DNA of 64,000 nt, from positions 19,744,783 through 19,808,782 of the forward strand of contig OZ020250.1 of NCBI GenBank assembly GCA_963971285.1, in the 5' to 3' direction. Both the position numbers and the translations under genes were made by a program. The stretch comes from Astropecten irregularis (taxonomy: Eukaryota; Echinodermata; Asteroidea; Paxillosida; Astropectinidae). The notes beneath the pieces were generated by a model. The model searched no databases. It was not told the DNA's origin and saw only the letters and a list, made by a program, of their open reading frames with translations. This document shows positions 27,601-35,997 of the stretch, piece after piece (the first letter of the stretch is position 1; every line of letters starts with the position of its first letter).

Positions 27601-30600
27601 TTCCTCTAAAGATGTCTGCAGGCCCAGCTGTAAAAATGGCGGCACTTGTCGACCGGACAGAACATGCGCGTGTCCGTCAGGGTACCAGGGAGATCGCTGT
27701 GAAATAGGTATGAACTTATATACAAACATCATCACAGGGTTACCAGTGTGAGATGACGTTTCTTTACCGCAATGCGGACACGCTAATAAGACCTGAATGT
27801 GGTTGACCTTATTGACATACGTCATCCGTAGCAAAAAAAAAAACTAAATTGTTTTTCCTCGTGGAGTCATCTGTCATTATTATTGTGTAATTCTCCCTCC
27901 AACACTCGACCCGCCTGTGCCCAAAGAGCCAATTTATTATCATTTTATGCTTCTTTCTATCATGACAATTGAAGACATCGGCGTTTGTGACGCCATGTTT
28001 TTTCCTTCCCCATTTGATAATTATTTTTAGAACTATGCAACCATCCCTGCCAAAATGGAGGTCAATGTATCGCCAAGAATTACTGTCTATGCCTTGCTGG
28101 TTACGCCCCGCCCAGATGCACACGTAAGTCCTAAAATAATGGAATCGAATTACTTCATCACGTCATCGTGGAGGGCGCACTTTATACCCATGAGATTTGT
28201 GGCGTTTTAGTCATCATATTACGCCTTCTGAGAAGTCTACAGCGTTTTACCCAGATCACTCGGTCTTAGACTAATAATATAAAGGATTCTTTACTTTTGC
28301 CAGAGGTAAAGGACCGGAGATAATCATGATATTTGTGCTGTGCAATATATTCAATTATTTGGAATTATATTTGGACGAAGTTTCCATTTTCTGTGACGCA
28401 CGATAGTTCAATTCGGTTTTATATGCCACGGAATACAATTAAATAAAATTGTTTTTCCAATTTTTCCCAACGTGGGCCTATAATTACAAATCCTGTCATT
28501 ATTAAACCTAGCCAAAATTGCATGGAAATGTATCTATGGCGCCAAACCAGATTTGTAAGCAGCCGTTTGCCACGTCATCGAGATTGAACCATAAATCATT
28601 AAATTGATTGATTCTTTTTTGCTTACAAAAGCCGTGTGCAATCCAAGATGTCATAATGGCGGAACTTGTAAGGCACCGTCCGAGTGCGCATGCCCAGCAG
28701 GCTTCACTGGCACACGTTGTGAAACAGGTACGTTATCGTCATGATGACGTCATGCAAGGTATCATTTGACGTTCAACAAGTCTTTGGTTGTTCTGGTGTT
28801 CGTGAGAATAGTCGTAAGAGACTGTTGACCTCTTGAAATCTTAGCTGCTCATTGAAAAGGACATGTGTCTCTCCTTATTTGTGTATTAAATATGAAACTG
28901 GCTAATGTGTTTTCTATCATTTTACTTGATTGTTATTGTCATAAGATGCTTACGTGCCAAAGTGACTGTATGAAGGTAGCTTCATACCTTTTTTTTTGTG
29001 CCAAAGAAATGCAGATTCATGTCCAAAAATATCAAGGAAGATACAGTAATAGTCATTTGTGAAATTTCCAGTCCCATACGGTTTCCACTTTTTGAGAAAA
29101 CAGTAATAAACGCTCATGTTTTTTAAAAAATCTATTCATAGGAGTTTTGATCTCCCTGAGACCAAAACTGTTTTTCAGTGGTTTTTGGTTATATCCTTCT
29201 CTGGAAAAATACAGCAAAATACAGCATTTCTGGCTGAAATATTTTAACGGCATGTTTCTACCGTCATCATCTTTACACCATGAAAGTTATAGGTACATCT
29301 GTAAAGATTTCTGTTTTGGTATAGTACTTTTTTATCCTACACTTGTATAACAGCTGCTTGCAACCGGCCATGCCAACATGGCGGCACTTGCACTGGTCTC
29401 AACACGTGTTCTTGTAGGCCGGGGTACCAGGGACAGCATTGCGAGCAGGGTGAGTATGCATGATATACGTATATAAGCCACACGTACGGATGGTTACCAT
29501 TACAGAGAATCAGAGAGTTGTAATTAACTAATTACAATGAAGAATACACGTCATAAACATGCCAGTAAATCGTGTTAATGCTGAACCCATATTAACGACT
29601 TAACTGTTTCAAATGTGTTCCATTCACTGAGCAGTATAATAATTTGGCCGTCAAAATACTAACTTCTCGAACAGCTCTATTACATCGGACATAGATTCAA
29701 GGTCAACCAAGAAGGACTTTTACCGCCTTTTTTGGTCGTTTCCATGGTTCATACCCGTTTATATGGCTCTTGCCTTTCCATGCAAAACAGAAAATTTTCA
29801 CTTAGAATTTGCCAAGTCGACTCTGCACAGTGCCTGTTCTGGTTGCCGATCTGGTTGTATTGGAGATTTATCAGTATTGTACATTGGTTTGCATTATTTA
29901 AAATGATCAGAATTATCTCGTTGACTAATCACTCATTGTTCACATGATCAACGATATATCCCTGCTACAGCTTCGTGCCCGTTGGCATGCCAGAATGGTG
30001 GGACGTGCATAAGACCAGGGTTCTGCCGATGTCCACGCGCCTATAGAGGGCGCACTTGTCAAATAGGTAAGCAGACCGGACTAATACACACTCTCGGCAA
30101 CAGTGGTGCTTTTAAGAAGTTGTAAAAGATATAATTTTAAGGATTTGCATGGCTGTGGAATGATGTGATTAAAGTAGAGTGTACACTGTCAACAATTTCG
30201 GTAACATGTTGCCCAGTTAGGGCAACACACCTGGGCAACACGACTTTGAGCCCTGTGTACACCGGCAATTTTGGTCAACATGTTACCGAGATGTTGCTGC
30301 GACATGTTACCCAACTCGTTTTGCTCTGTGTACACTGACAACATTTTCAGCAACAAGGTACCTGGGCAACATGTTGACAGTGTACACTCTGGTTTACTGT
30401 GCACTTTCTTTACAAGATAAGTCCTTCGGTAAAACAAAGTATTTGATTGACAACTTGGCATGTATGCTCATGATATTTACGTGATGAGAAAGTATCCCAA
30501 ATATTAGCTCACAATAATTTGACAAGTAGGCAGGTAAACTGGCTATTAAGTTGGTCATAACTCAGAAAATACCGAACCGTAAGCAGCATGGAGAAGAGGA

Positions 30601-32847
30601 ACTAAATGGTCAATGACGTTTAGGTGCTCCGCTGGGGTCGATTTCACCAAATTCATCGTAACCTACTATCAATCGTAGGAGTTATGATGCATTGCAGCCT
30701 TACATAGGATACGATGGGTTCTCATTCGTAACTCGAGTTACGATCGATCGTAGGGCTTCGTGAAATGGACCCCTGGCTGGCTAACCGTGCCCAAAGTTGC
30801 CGTGCAGAAACTGACATGTTCTAACCTACCTTTTTCCCGCCAATTCATTCCTCGTCTGCTACCACCTCCGATCCTCCGGTCTTTTTTTCTCCCTGTGCCT
30901 TGCTCCCCTAGCTTATTGCCGTGTTACTTGTCTGAATGGAGGGCGCTGTTCAGGCCCAGACACCTGCACTTGTGCAGCTGGATTTGGAGGAGCATTCTGT
31001 CAAAGACGTGAGATAATGCAATTTAGTCCACAATAATAATAATAGGCCGTGTCCCAATACTCTGGCTGCGGCCGCAAATTACGCATGTACCTATGGCAGC
31101 CACTAGCCAGTGACTGCAGCCATTCCCATAGACTTGTGTGTTATTTGCGGTCGCAGCCAGAGCCTTATATTATCAGTGACGACTTGATAACAACAGAGGG
31201 CGTCCTTAATATCGATACTTGGAACTGATTTTGAAATACTCAACAAACCTCGCTTTATTTGTTAGAACTATAATCCTTAAATTAGTACTTGACATGAGAA
31301 AAAAAATTTATCTCACACTGAACGCAGCTCCCCAAAATTCAGATTCTCTTAATTTCGTCAATGGCGGCAGCAGACAAATCTGTGTGATTTCGTGACGTCA
31401 GATATGGGAGCCTTTTATTTCAAACAACATCCTCTTTAACTTCTATTCTTTGTGTGTATTCAAATTTAATGGTAACACCTTGTTGCGTTACGATGTCACA
31501 CTGAAAAAACGGGACAGCTTTCTCCTTGCTCATTTTCAGTTGTAAAAACAACTCAGTTTTGGAATTTGTATGACACAATTAAGACAGTTTTGACTATCAA
31601 GTCAACCCATACAATGTTTTCAAGTTGTATAAGATTGCATTGGTTATGTAATAATTCAATGCTGCTTTGGTTGATATAACATTTGCAGGGTTAAGCACAG
31701 TGCGTCGCCAAGATAGGCCGAGACCGATAGTCCCATCAAACTATGCCAGGACCAAACCATCTCGTAGGTAAGTGTAAGATTAATATGACAGGTCAGAGTT
31801 CACCACAGGGAAGACGGATTCCTTTAATGAGATCACAGGACAATAATTATGAATTTTACGAATATCTTCAGACAGCAGTGGAAATTAAACGAGCAAAATA
31901 AGGAGACTATACATTCTTCTTTGCACATTTCCATCGCTGCTCTGTGTGCCAAATAAGATGACAAAATACCCACCATACGTCACGTGACGGCATTTTAACA
32001 AAAGAACATTGGTCGCACAATCGGTCTATTGTAAGATCTAAGACTAAGGGGTCGTTTTGTTAACATGAAATACATGTACTGTACATGTACGAATTTGAGC
32101 TTATTTTAGCAGGAAACTTTTCAAATGGACTGAGTTGTTTTGTGTCTTTGCTTTCATTGCATAATGTAGACGGAAACACCATTGTAAGTTACGATCAGCA
32201 CTGGTCAGCTACCAGCGAAGTTACGTCAAACCAATAGCTAAAACCATCCAGGTTAAATGTGGCCATTGGCAACCAACCCTCTGCACAAAAACAATGTACG
32301 TATAATAGGCAACCTAACACATCATTTGTATTCCGTTTGTATAAGTTTATATATTGACCGCAGCGCATGGAATAGACTTAATTGCACTACAGAGGGCGCT
32401 TTTAAGGACACCATCTTTGGGAGTACAAATCAGGAAAAACCATTTATTTGAGTAAAATTACAGATCAAGTTAATAGAAATTCGTTGGAAGCTTCAACTGC
32501 ACGAATGAAATTCATTCTAAATTTTTGTTTTACTCTGGGCACAATTTAAAGCCTGTATTTATAATATATTGCTTTCTGATGCAGTCATTCCCCATGTTAA
32601 GGCAAAAGACTAGTTCAAACCATTCCTTATGATTACTAGGAGAATCAATTTTATGCAATGCCGATTGGAAAAATATGTAACTTTAATTGGTGATTATTTA
32701 AACTGCATTTGTGTATATGTACTGACATTTCTGACTTAAAGATCTCTGATTTCTCATTGTGTTTTCTGTAGAATGGAATATGAAGCAGCCTACCGGACAT
32801 TCTACCGCATGGCCTATCGCAGACAATGCTCCTCACAAGAAGAATGA
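1471..32847 (+). CDS. Secreted NtA/NTR-TSP1-TSPN-linker-TSP1x2-EGFx6 matrix protein, 15 coding exons
   Basis: Joined exons: 1471-1984, 15784-15933, 18838-19379, 20234-20308, 20778-21591, 22718-22879, 27140-27301, 27612-27707, 28031-28123, 28632-28727, 29354-29449, 29971-30066, 30912-31007, 31689-31767, 32772-32847. All phases match and the total is 3147 nt, giving 1048 residues plus stop. Layout by residue: signal peptide about 1-26; NtA/TIMP-like module about 27-171; TSP1 172-221; TSPN/laminin-G 222-427; Ser/Thr/Pro linker 428-698; TSP1 699-752 and 753-806; six EGF 807-997; basic tail 998-1048. Each small module sits in its own phase 1-1 exon, the classic shuffled layout of extracellular proteins. 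The EGF spacing Cx3Cx5Cx5CxCx8C matches all six repeats and is that of WIF1. The product should be secreted, N-glycosylated, C-mannosylated and O-fucosylated. A role in matrix assembly or in binding a secreted ligand is inferred from the domains only. Alternative: exon 1, separated by 13.8 kb, might be shared with another isoform. Confidence 0.88.
2925..3170 (-). repeat. tRNA-derived SINE, family S3, copy 1
   Basis: Contains a reversed tRNA B-box-like stretch (GGGAATCGAACCCAGACT) and shares a long block (cctccccacc...gagaccttagccc, then caaggcggtccctggacca) with the copy at 59160-59395. Two diverged copies in one window support a dispersed element. Confidence 0.65.
5129..5425. repeat. MITE family D, copy 1, internally amplified
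   Basis: Ends match the GGGGTCGATTTCACCAAA / TTCGTGAAATCGACCCC termini of copies at 30634-30773 and 39614-39763. Inside, the unit containing GATGCATTGCAGCCCTA and ATCCTTCGTAACTAGAGTTACGATC is repeated three times, making this copy about twice as long as the others. Confidence 0.75.
6115..6475. repeat. G-run/C-run rich element, possible degraded transposon
   Basis: Contains several runs of 7-13 G or C, with G-run blocks near both ends (about 6121-6128, 6379-6392) and C-run blocks (6411-6416, 6439-6447) that can pair with them. The purine/pyrimidine strand bias and the hairpin potential suggest a mobile-element remnant, but there is no second copy in this window to confirm it. Confidence 0.35.
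7313..7682. repeat. MITE family A, copy 1 (TTAA-ended)
   Basis: Family consensus read from nine copies in this window: ends TTAAAGGTAGTATCATACTT and its complement, length about 360, with a central TTTTGATCTTTTAAAAGATC palindrome. This copy has a diverged left end and keeps the right TTAA. TTAA at both ends could be a target-site duplication of the piggyBac type. Confidence 0.75.
8375..8520. repeat. Short cluster of TTCGTTATAG-type repeats
   Basis: Four variants of (T/C)CGTTATAGxGG lie within about 150 bases, partly inverted. Purpose unknown; possibly one end of an old transposon. Confidence 0.3.
9118..9476. repeat. MITE family B, copy 1 (reverse orientation)
   Basis: Reverse-oriented relative to the copies at 43652-44021 and 58578-58943. 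It shares the block around GGTCACATAACAGCACTCAC, a central GATC-flanked palindrome, and the TTTCTACCATCACCATCTTC arm that family A also has. The right end carries TTAA. Confidence 0.75.
10682..11036. repeat. MITE family A, copy 2
   Basis: Full-length copy with TTAA at both exact ends, TIRs TTAAATGTAGTATCATACTT and complement, and the central TTTTGATCTTTTAAAAGATC palindrome. Confidence 0.8.
11656..12009. repeat. MITE family A, copy 3
   Basis: Full-length copy in the opposite orientation, TTAA at both ends. Its right end runs directly into the family C element that follows. Confidence 0.8.
12007..12233. repeat. MITE family C, copy 1
   Basis: Nearly the same sequence as 34830-35066 (shared CAAACAATGGCCGAATACAA), ending in GCAGCTCTATGAAATTGG. 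The left outermost bases seem to be lost at the junction with the preceding family A element. Confidence 0.75.
13338..13613. repeat. MITE family B, copy 2, internally deleted
   Basis: Begins TTAAAGGTACAGTACAGGAT and ends near ATAATACCTT, but lacks about 90 internal bases compared with the copies at 43652 and 58578. Confidence 0.7.
14254..14462. repeat. tRNA-derived SINE family S1, two copies head to head
   Basis: Positions 14369-14462 read as a tRNA-like head with A box TAGCTCAGTTGGTAGA and B box GGTTCGCATCCC, followed by the family tail TGTCAATTTGTC. Positions 14254-14331 are the tail of a second copy in reverse (CCACAAGGGAAACTGGCTGA to AAAAATTGAC). Related copies lie at 20617-20740 and 59612-59752, and a fragment at 33005-33040. 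Confidence 0.7.
15345..15415. repeat. Dispersed hairpin motif GATCCTGCTAGGATC, copy 1
   Basis: A 15-base palindrome followed by GAAACG and CAGGCCCTC. The same block recurs at about 19845-20035 and, inverted, at 37765-37895. It belongs to a dispersed repeat I cannot name. Confidence 0.55.
15569..15700 (+). repeat. CTG/TGC trinucleotide array with ATG and GTG interruptions
   Basis: About 130 bases of CTG with blocks of ATG, TGG and TTG variants. It ends 83 bases before the acceptor of exon 2. One frame reads as poly-leucine, but there is no sign that it is translated. Confidence 0.9.
15784..15933 (+). CDS. Exon 2: TSP1 repeat 1
   Basis: Phase 1-1 exon with acceptor TTTTTTGTCACAG and donor GTAAGG. 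It encodes a six-cysteine thrombospondin type 1 repeat. EWAVWSSC holds the W-x-x-W C-mannosylation motif, and CPVTCG fits the C-x-x-(S/T)-C-G O-fucosylation site. Confidence 0.9.
17757..18110. repeat. MITE family F, copy interrupted by a family E element
   Basis: The left arm (TAGTGCGCCACCATGCCGTT, then GTTGCAAAG) and the right arm (GGCCAACGCGTTGCAA, then CTGGTGGCG) match the inverted arms of the element at 63247-63531. They are separated by the family E element at about 17812-18056. Confidence 0.65.
17812..18056. repeat. MITE family E, copy 1 (hexanucleotide ends)
   Basis: Starts with GGCTTAGGCTCAGGCTCAAG, ends with GGAGCC/GAGCCG units and AGGTTTGGAAAAGGG, and has the family core GCCAAAAGCCTC. 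It is inserted between the arms of a family F element. Confidence 0.75.
18838..19379 (+). CDS. Exon 3: thrombospondin N-terminal (TSPN)/laminin-G-like domain, main part
   Basis: Starts in phase 1 after TTTTGATAG and ends in phase 0 at a weak donor, GTATTA. The translation shows the beta-sandwich pattern of TSPN domains: [32 protein letters not shown] and a Cys within ECTKTF that should pair with the Cys in the next exon. An N-glycosylation site (NIS) lies in GSANISIG. The domain type also occurs at the N-terminus of thrombospondins, NELL and fibrillar-collagen propeptides. Confidence 0.88.
19845..20035. repeat. Dispersed hairpin motif element, copy 2
   Basis: Contains TTCGATAACAATCCTGCTAG and GATCGAAACGTCAGGCCCTC, then GGCTGATGAGCAGTTT. 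It matches 37765-37895 in inverted orientation over about 150 bases. Confidence 0.6.
20234..20308 (+). CDS. Exon 4: end of the TSPN domain
   Basis: A 25-codon phase 0-0 exon encoding [15 protein letters not shown] and the closing Cys (ALQC). The (F/Y)xGxLxQLxxxDDPxAAxxxC signature at the junction with exon 3 confirms both the weak donor at 19380 and the domain assignment. Confidence 0.88.
20617..20740 (-). repeat. tRNA-derived SINE family S1, copy in reverse
   Basis: Shares CAAATAACCACAATGG, AAAGACAAATTGACTGGAGC and the reversed B box GGGATTCGAACC with the copies at 14254 and 59612. It ends about 38 bases before exon 5. Confidence 0.7.
20778..21591 (+). CDS. Exon 5: Ser/Thr/Pro-rich linker
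   Basis: An 814-base exon (phase 0 in, phase 1 out at GTACAG) for about 271 residues with almost no cysteine. It starts basic and Pro/Lys-rich, has an acidic patch ([10 protein letters not shown]) and ends in a mucin-like stretch of Thr/Pro/Ser such as [12 protein letters not shown]. No globular domain is recognised. It is likely an extended, O-glycosylated spacer between the TSPN and TSP1 regions. The frame is fixed by both flanking exons. Confidence 0.82.
21592..22717 (+). other. Intron 5 of the matrix-protein gene
   Basis: About 1.1 kb; no exon or recognisable repeat seen. Confidence 0.7.
22718..22879 (+). CDS. Exon 6: TSP1 repeat 2
   Basis: Acceptor TTTCTTCAG, donor GTATGT, phase 1-1. 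[17 protein letters not shown] has both W-x-x-W and CSRTCG modification motifs, and six cysteines are present. The longer upstream open frame is intronic, because only this acceptor gives the phase 1 entry required by exon 5. Confidence 0.9.
24836..25185 (+). repeat. tRNA-derived SINE family S2, copy 1
   Basis: A tRNA-like head with GATTGTGGGTTCGAGTCC as B box is followed by CCTTGGGCAAGATGCTTTG, TACCTGTGAGGGTAGAGATG and CCCAGGGAGCTGAGATTGTT. The same order is found reversed at 47352-47700. Confidence 0.8.
26460..26638. repeat. MITE family C, copy 2
   Basis: Shares AGAACAATCACAAGTGATAC and the end CCATGAAATTGGCCCC, as reverse complements, with the element at 45205-45445. Confidence 0.7.
26813..26911. 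repeat. AT-rich tandem repeat (TTAATTAGTCAA type)
   Basis: Repeated GTTAATTAGTCAA(A/T) units, about seven imperfect copies. Confidence 0.8.
27140..27301 (+). CDS. Exon 7: TSP1 repeat 3
   Basis: Phase 1-1 exon (acceptor GTTGAAAAG, donor GTAATA). [15 protein letters not shown] carries the W-x-x-W and CSRTCG motifs, and six cysteines fit the TSP1 pattern. It is the same length as exon 6, which suggests tandem exon duplication. Confidence 0.88.
27612..27707 (+). CDS. Exon 8: EGF repeat 1 (WIF1 type)
   Basis: A 96-base phase 1-1 exon. [14 protein letters not shown] then [12 protein letters not shown] gives Cx3Cx5Cx5CxCx8C. There is no calcium-binding consensus (no D/N-x-D/N-E/Q start). Confidence 0.92.
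   Translation: MSAGPAVKMAALVDRTEHARVRQGTREIAVK
28031..28123 (+). CDS. Exon 9: EGF repeat 2
   Basis: A 93-base phase 1-1 exon, [12 protein letters not shown] then [12 protein letters not shown]. The usual Gly before the last cysteine is replaced by Pro. Confidence 0.92.
28632..28727 (+). CDS. Exon 10: EGF repeat 3
   Basis: A 96-base phase 1-1 exon, [12 protein letters not shown] then [12 protein letters not shown]. Spacing is identical to repeat 1. Confidence 0.92.
28971..29335. repeat. MITE family A, diverged copy next to an exon
   Basis: Shares the TTTGAGAAAACAGT block, the TTTCTACCGTCATCATCTTT arm and the terminal TTTTGGTATAGTACTTTT. The ends are more diverged than in other copies. It stops about 18 bases before exon 11, so it forms most of that acceptor region. 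Confidence 0.6.
29354..29449 (+). CDS. Exon 11: EGF repeat 4
   Basis: A 96-base phase 1-1 exon, [12 protein letters not shown] then [12 protein letters not shown]. The acceptor TTGTATAACAG lies directly after a MITE. Confidence 0.92.
29971..30066 (+). CDS. Exon 12: EGF repeat 5
   Basis: A 96-base phase 1-1 exon, [12 protein letters not shown] then [12 protein letters not shown]. More basic than the other repeats. Confidence 0.92.
30176..30390. repeat. Palindromic MITE with perfect 18-bp inverted ends (family G)
   Basis: Starts AGAGTGTACACTGTCAAC and ends with its exact complement GTTGACAGTGTACACTCT. The inside is full of GTTGCC/GGCAAC and AACATGTT palindromes. It sits in intron 12. Confidence 0.85.
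30634..30773. repeat. MITE family D, copy 2
   Basis: GGGGTCGATTTCACCAAA to TTCGTGAAATGGACCCC, 140 bases, with the GATGCATTGCAGCC core once. Confidence 0.85.
30912..31007 (+). CDS. Exon 13: EGF repeat 6
   Basis: A 96-base phase 1-1 exon, [12 protein letters not shown] then [12 protein letters not shown]; acceptor GCTCCCCTAG, donor GTGAGA. Confidence 0.92.
31048..31166. repeat. MITE family I, copy 1
   Basis: Ends GGCTGCGGCCGCAAAT and its approximate complement. Shares GCAGCCACTAGCCAGTGACT and CATAGACTTG with 49962-50100. Confidence 0.7.
31689..31767 (+). CDS. Exon 14: basic C-terminal tail
   Basis: Phase 1 in, phase 2 out (GTAAGT). It encodes a basic, proline-rich stretch including [23 protein letters not shown]1 also has a basic tail after its EGF repeats ending in a P-x-SNY-like sequence, but the similarity is too short to rely on. 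Confidence 0.85.
32772..32847 (+). CDS. Exon 15: C-terminal end and stop
   Basis: Phase 2 entry after TTTTCTGTAG. It encodes a tyrosine/arginine-rich end ([18 protein letters not shown]) followed by a single Cys and an acidic finish, with a TGA stop. The odd number of tail cysteines could allow an intermolecular disulfide; this is inference. Confidence 0.85.
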
Positions 32848-33131
32848 TCCAACTACACAAATGCTCATTAGATGAACAATACAACAACTGCACAATGCTG
32901 ATCACATGAACAATGAACAATACAACTATATACACAATGCTCATCAGATGAACAATAACAATGCGCCAACTTTGTGCCTTATACATGTAATTAGTTTTTT
33001 ATCATCAAATAACCACAAGGGAAACTTACTGAATTAAGAGTTCACTTTTGAATAGTTTTTTGAATTCGAGTTATATTTTCTAAAATTCATGCGAAATCAT
33101 TACAAATTTCATCATAACAATCGTGCATATA

Positions 33132-33137
33132 AATAAA
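33132..33137 (+). promoter_or_regulatory. Candidate polyadenylation signal of the matrix-protein gene
   Basis: AATAAA lies 285 bases after the stop, followed about 35 bases later by a GT-rich stretch (GTCGGTGTCTGG), the arrangement expected of a cleavage site. Confidence 0.5.
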
Positions 33138-34829
33138 GATGGAAACGGACACAGGTTTACACGTCTGTACTAGTCGGTGTCTGGTTACCTAGCGTTTTTA
33201 CATAATTATGAACTACGTGACGAGATTTGCACGGCCTTAATCCATTTAAGCAGGTTTTTCGTGATCTGTCCTTTTCACAGAAATAAGAATTCAGAAAATA
33301 ACGATGTCAATTAATTCCAAGACGATATTGTCAGTAATTATCAAATTAGAAGTTCAGAAAATAACTTCCCATGCCGTAGGATCGAGACTTGGCTAAGAAT
33401 TGTTAAAAAATGTGTTTATTATATCGACAAACATAGCATAGAAAAACAATTATCACCCAAGTGATGCGTAATTTCTTTAGAATAGCCAGGTCAAATTTCG
33501 AATTAAAAACGGCATGAAACATCGACATAATAAACATAATAATTGCTCGTTGTCCGCGAAAGAATATCAGCCTACCAATTGTAGTTTTTGTTTATGCTGA
33601 AGTAAATTTTAAGTAATTATGTAATTAATTGTGCTTTATTCTATTCTTTTTAATTGTGCTTATACTAGTGATTTTCTGTTCAAGGCAGTTAGAGCACGCT
33701 GCAGTAAGGCACGCGAAAGACCAATACAATAATTTATTTCCCTTTAAAGGTCAAGAAGCATGACGCCTATACATTATACCCACCGTTAACCAAACGAACC
33801 CTATTACTTGCTACGCAAGGTATAGCTAGCCACTACGTTAGATATTAAAATAATGCTCGTGTAGTTTTAAATAATTATTTGAATGGAGCAAAATAATGGA
33901 GACAAAGAGGAAGATGTGGATACAAATTAATTAATAAATTATAAACTAATTCTAAAACATTTTAATTAGAATAAGTTTTACTTAAAAACGGTTGCCCTTG
34001 GACATTATTATTAATCTATGCACTAGCTTCAAATGGCGGAAGGATTTTACTAAGTAGTTCCTGCCTTAACGCGGATTGATTTTTATAATGTGGATTAATA
34101 ATTATTGCATGATTTTTTTATTAAGAAGGGCACAGTAATTATTATCTTTTGCTGAGAGAAATGGGACGAAGTATGATATCAGTGTTTGAGGTCAATATTC
34201 TAACAATATTGAGAAACATGTTAAGTCATCTTATTTTAAATGTTAACTTAATTTTCACATGTCAAACCGACTTATTTCTGTCATTTAATGATACGTCCAC
34301 ACACTTGTAAATATCACATTGTTTAGTTTCTCTCTGAGGAGAAAAACCATCTCCATCAAAATTGTTTTGTTTATTTATATTTATATTGCTTAAATTAAAT
34401 TTATTAATTATAGAAGTCTTGTTTTGTGGTTGGGGGGGACATGGCTTTTGTATAAAAAAAACATGTCATGAGAAATAAAATGAAGAACGGAGGTTTGACA
34501 ATGCTGTAGGGAGAACTCATGGTGGCGGCAAACATTAAACGAGGTCACCGAGCATGCGCAAGAGAAAAGCTGAAGGTCATGGGCAGTTGAACAAGAAAGT
34601 AATTTTTTTGTCACCAAGACGGTTATTGTTGAGATGCTGAGTTTAAAAGACAAAGTTTAGTTCTCTTAAGCCTGAGACCGGATTAGCATTGTAAGTCGAA
34701 AACAAGCTGTTCCTTCAAGTAATTTGGAAATGTGCAACTAATAAACATTTTGAAGTGAAAGGACATCACAAAGTGTGTTTCTATGTTTATTTAATCATTG
34801 TAAGACCTTCCCTGGCAAGTACATGATCA

Positions 34830-35066
34830 GGGGCCAATTTCATAGAGCTGCTTAAGCACCAACATTTGCTTAATCACCAAAAACCTTGGCACATAAAATC
34901 AGCATGCCAGCTATAACTACTTGTGAATGTTATGCACAGCAAACAATGGCCGAATACAAGTCAAAAGCAGTAAACACCACATGACAATTTGGTTGGTAAT
35001 CCTGTTTGATCAATGAAGACTTTTTATGCTTAAGCAAAGTTTTTTGCAGTTCTATGAAATTGGCCC
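34830..35066. repeat. MITE family C, copy 3
   Basis: Complete copy: GGGGCCAATTTCATAGAGCT at the left, TTCTATGAAATTGGCCCT at the right, about 237 bases. Confidence 0.8.
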
Positions 35067-35316
35067 TGTATGCGATTTAAACATAGAGTATTAGGGAAAG
35101 AGGAGTACTCCAAAAAATGTCTTTGACTCATTTCTTCCCATTTTTAGACTTTTAGACTTTTCCGGTGCGTCGGCTGAGTGACAGTCTGTGGAGCCATGGA
35201 GCAGTTCCTTGCCCCATGGTGAAGCTGATGGCCGGTTTTGTTTGTATGTACCTCTAAACTGAACAGGATGTTTTCCCATAATTTAAAAAGGGTGTTGTGT
35301 ACATGTTCGTATTTGG

Positions 35317-35436
35317 AATTCGGGCGATTACATGTAGTGGTCCACCATAATATGCGCATGCAATTTGTAGTGAATTGTGATTGGGCAGCACGTTTCAAAC
35401 TAATGGTGGCGCACTATACTTGGAATCGCCCGAATT
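35317..35436. repeat. MITE family F, short copy
   Basis: Inverted ends AATTCGGGCGATT and AATCGCCCGAATT, enclosing GGTGGCGCACTATACTTGG, as at the right arm of 63247-63531. Confidence 0.75.
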
Positions 35437-35764
35437 GTGGAAACGTTTGGCCGTTGATTCAACATTTGAAATGGGGGAAATTATTTCTCAGTCGGGAATC
35501 ACTTCAACATCAAATAAGCTGATAGCAGACAGTGCAATGGACACGGGACATATTCAACTACTCACCCTGACATCGTTTGCAATGCTTACGGCTTCCCACC
35601 CGGGCCCAGAAACGAAGAGAGATGTGCACTCCACGGTGAACCTCAACAGAACGGCATGCAGCATTACACGTGCAACGCGCCTTTATACGGATCCACCGGG
35701 TACCAACGACGCTTGCTAGTGCACAGAGGGCAGCATGCGCACCAGCGGCAAGCAAAAGGAAATC

Positions 35765-35948
35765 AGGGGCCTTTCTCAAAGTTCGGCTCCGGCTTCGTCT
35801 CTGTAACCATATGCTGAAAATATAGGTTATGGGTTTTTCATTGAAGCTGAAGCTCTTTTTTTCTTTTTCAAACCAGAGAATCTATTTCCGAACCACAGAC
35901 AAAAGTCTCCATTTTGATATCCGTAATTTTAGAATGGATTCACGAAAT

Positions 35949-35997
<49 letters not shown>

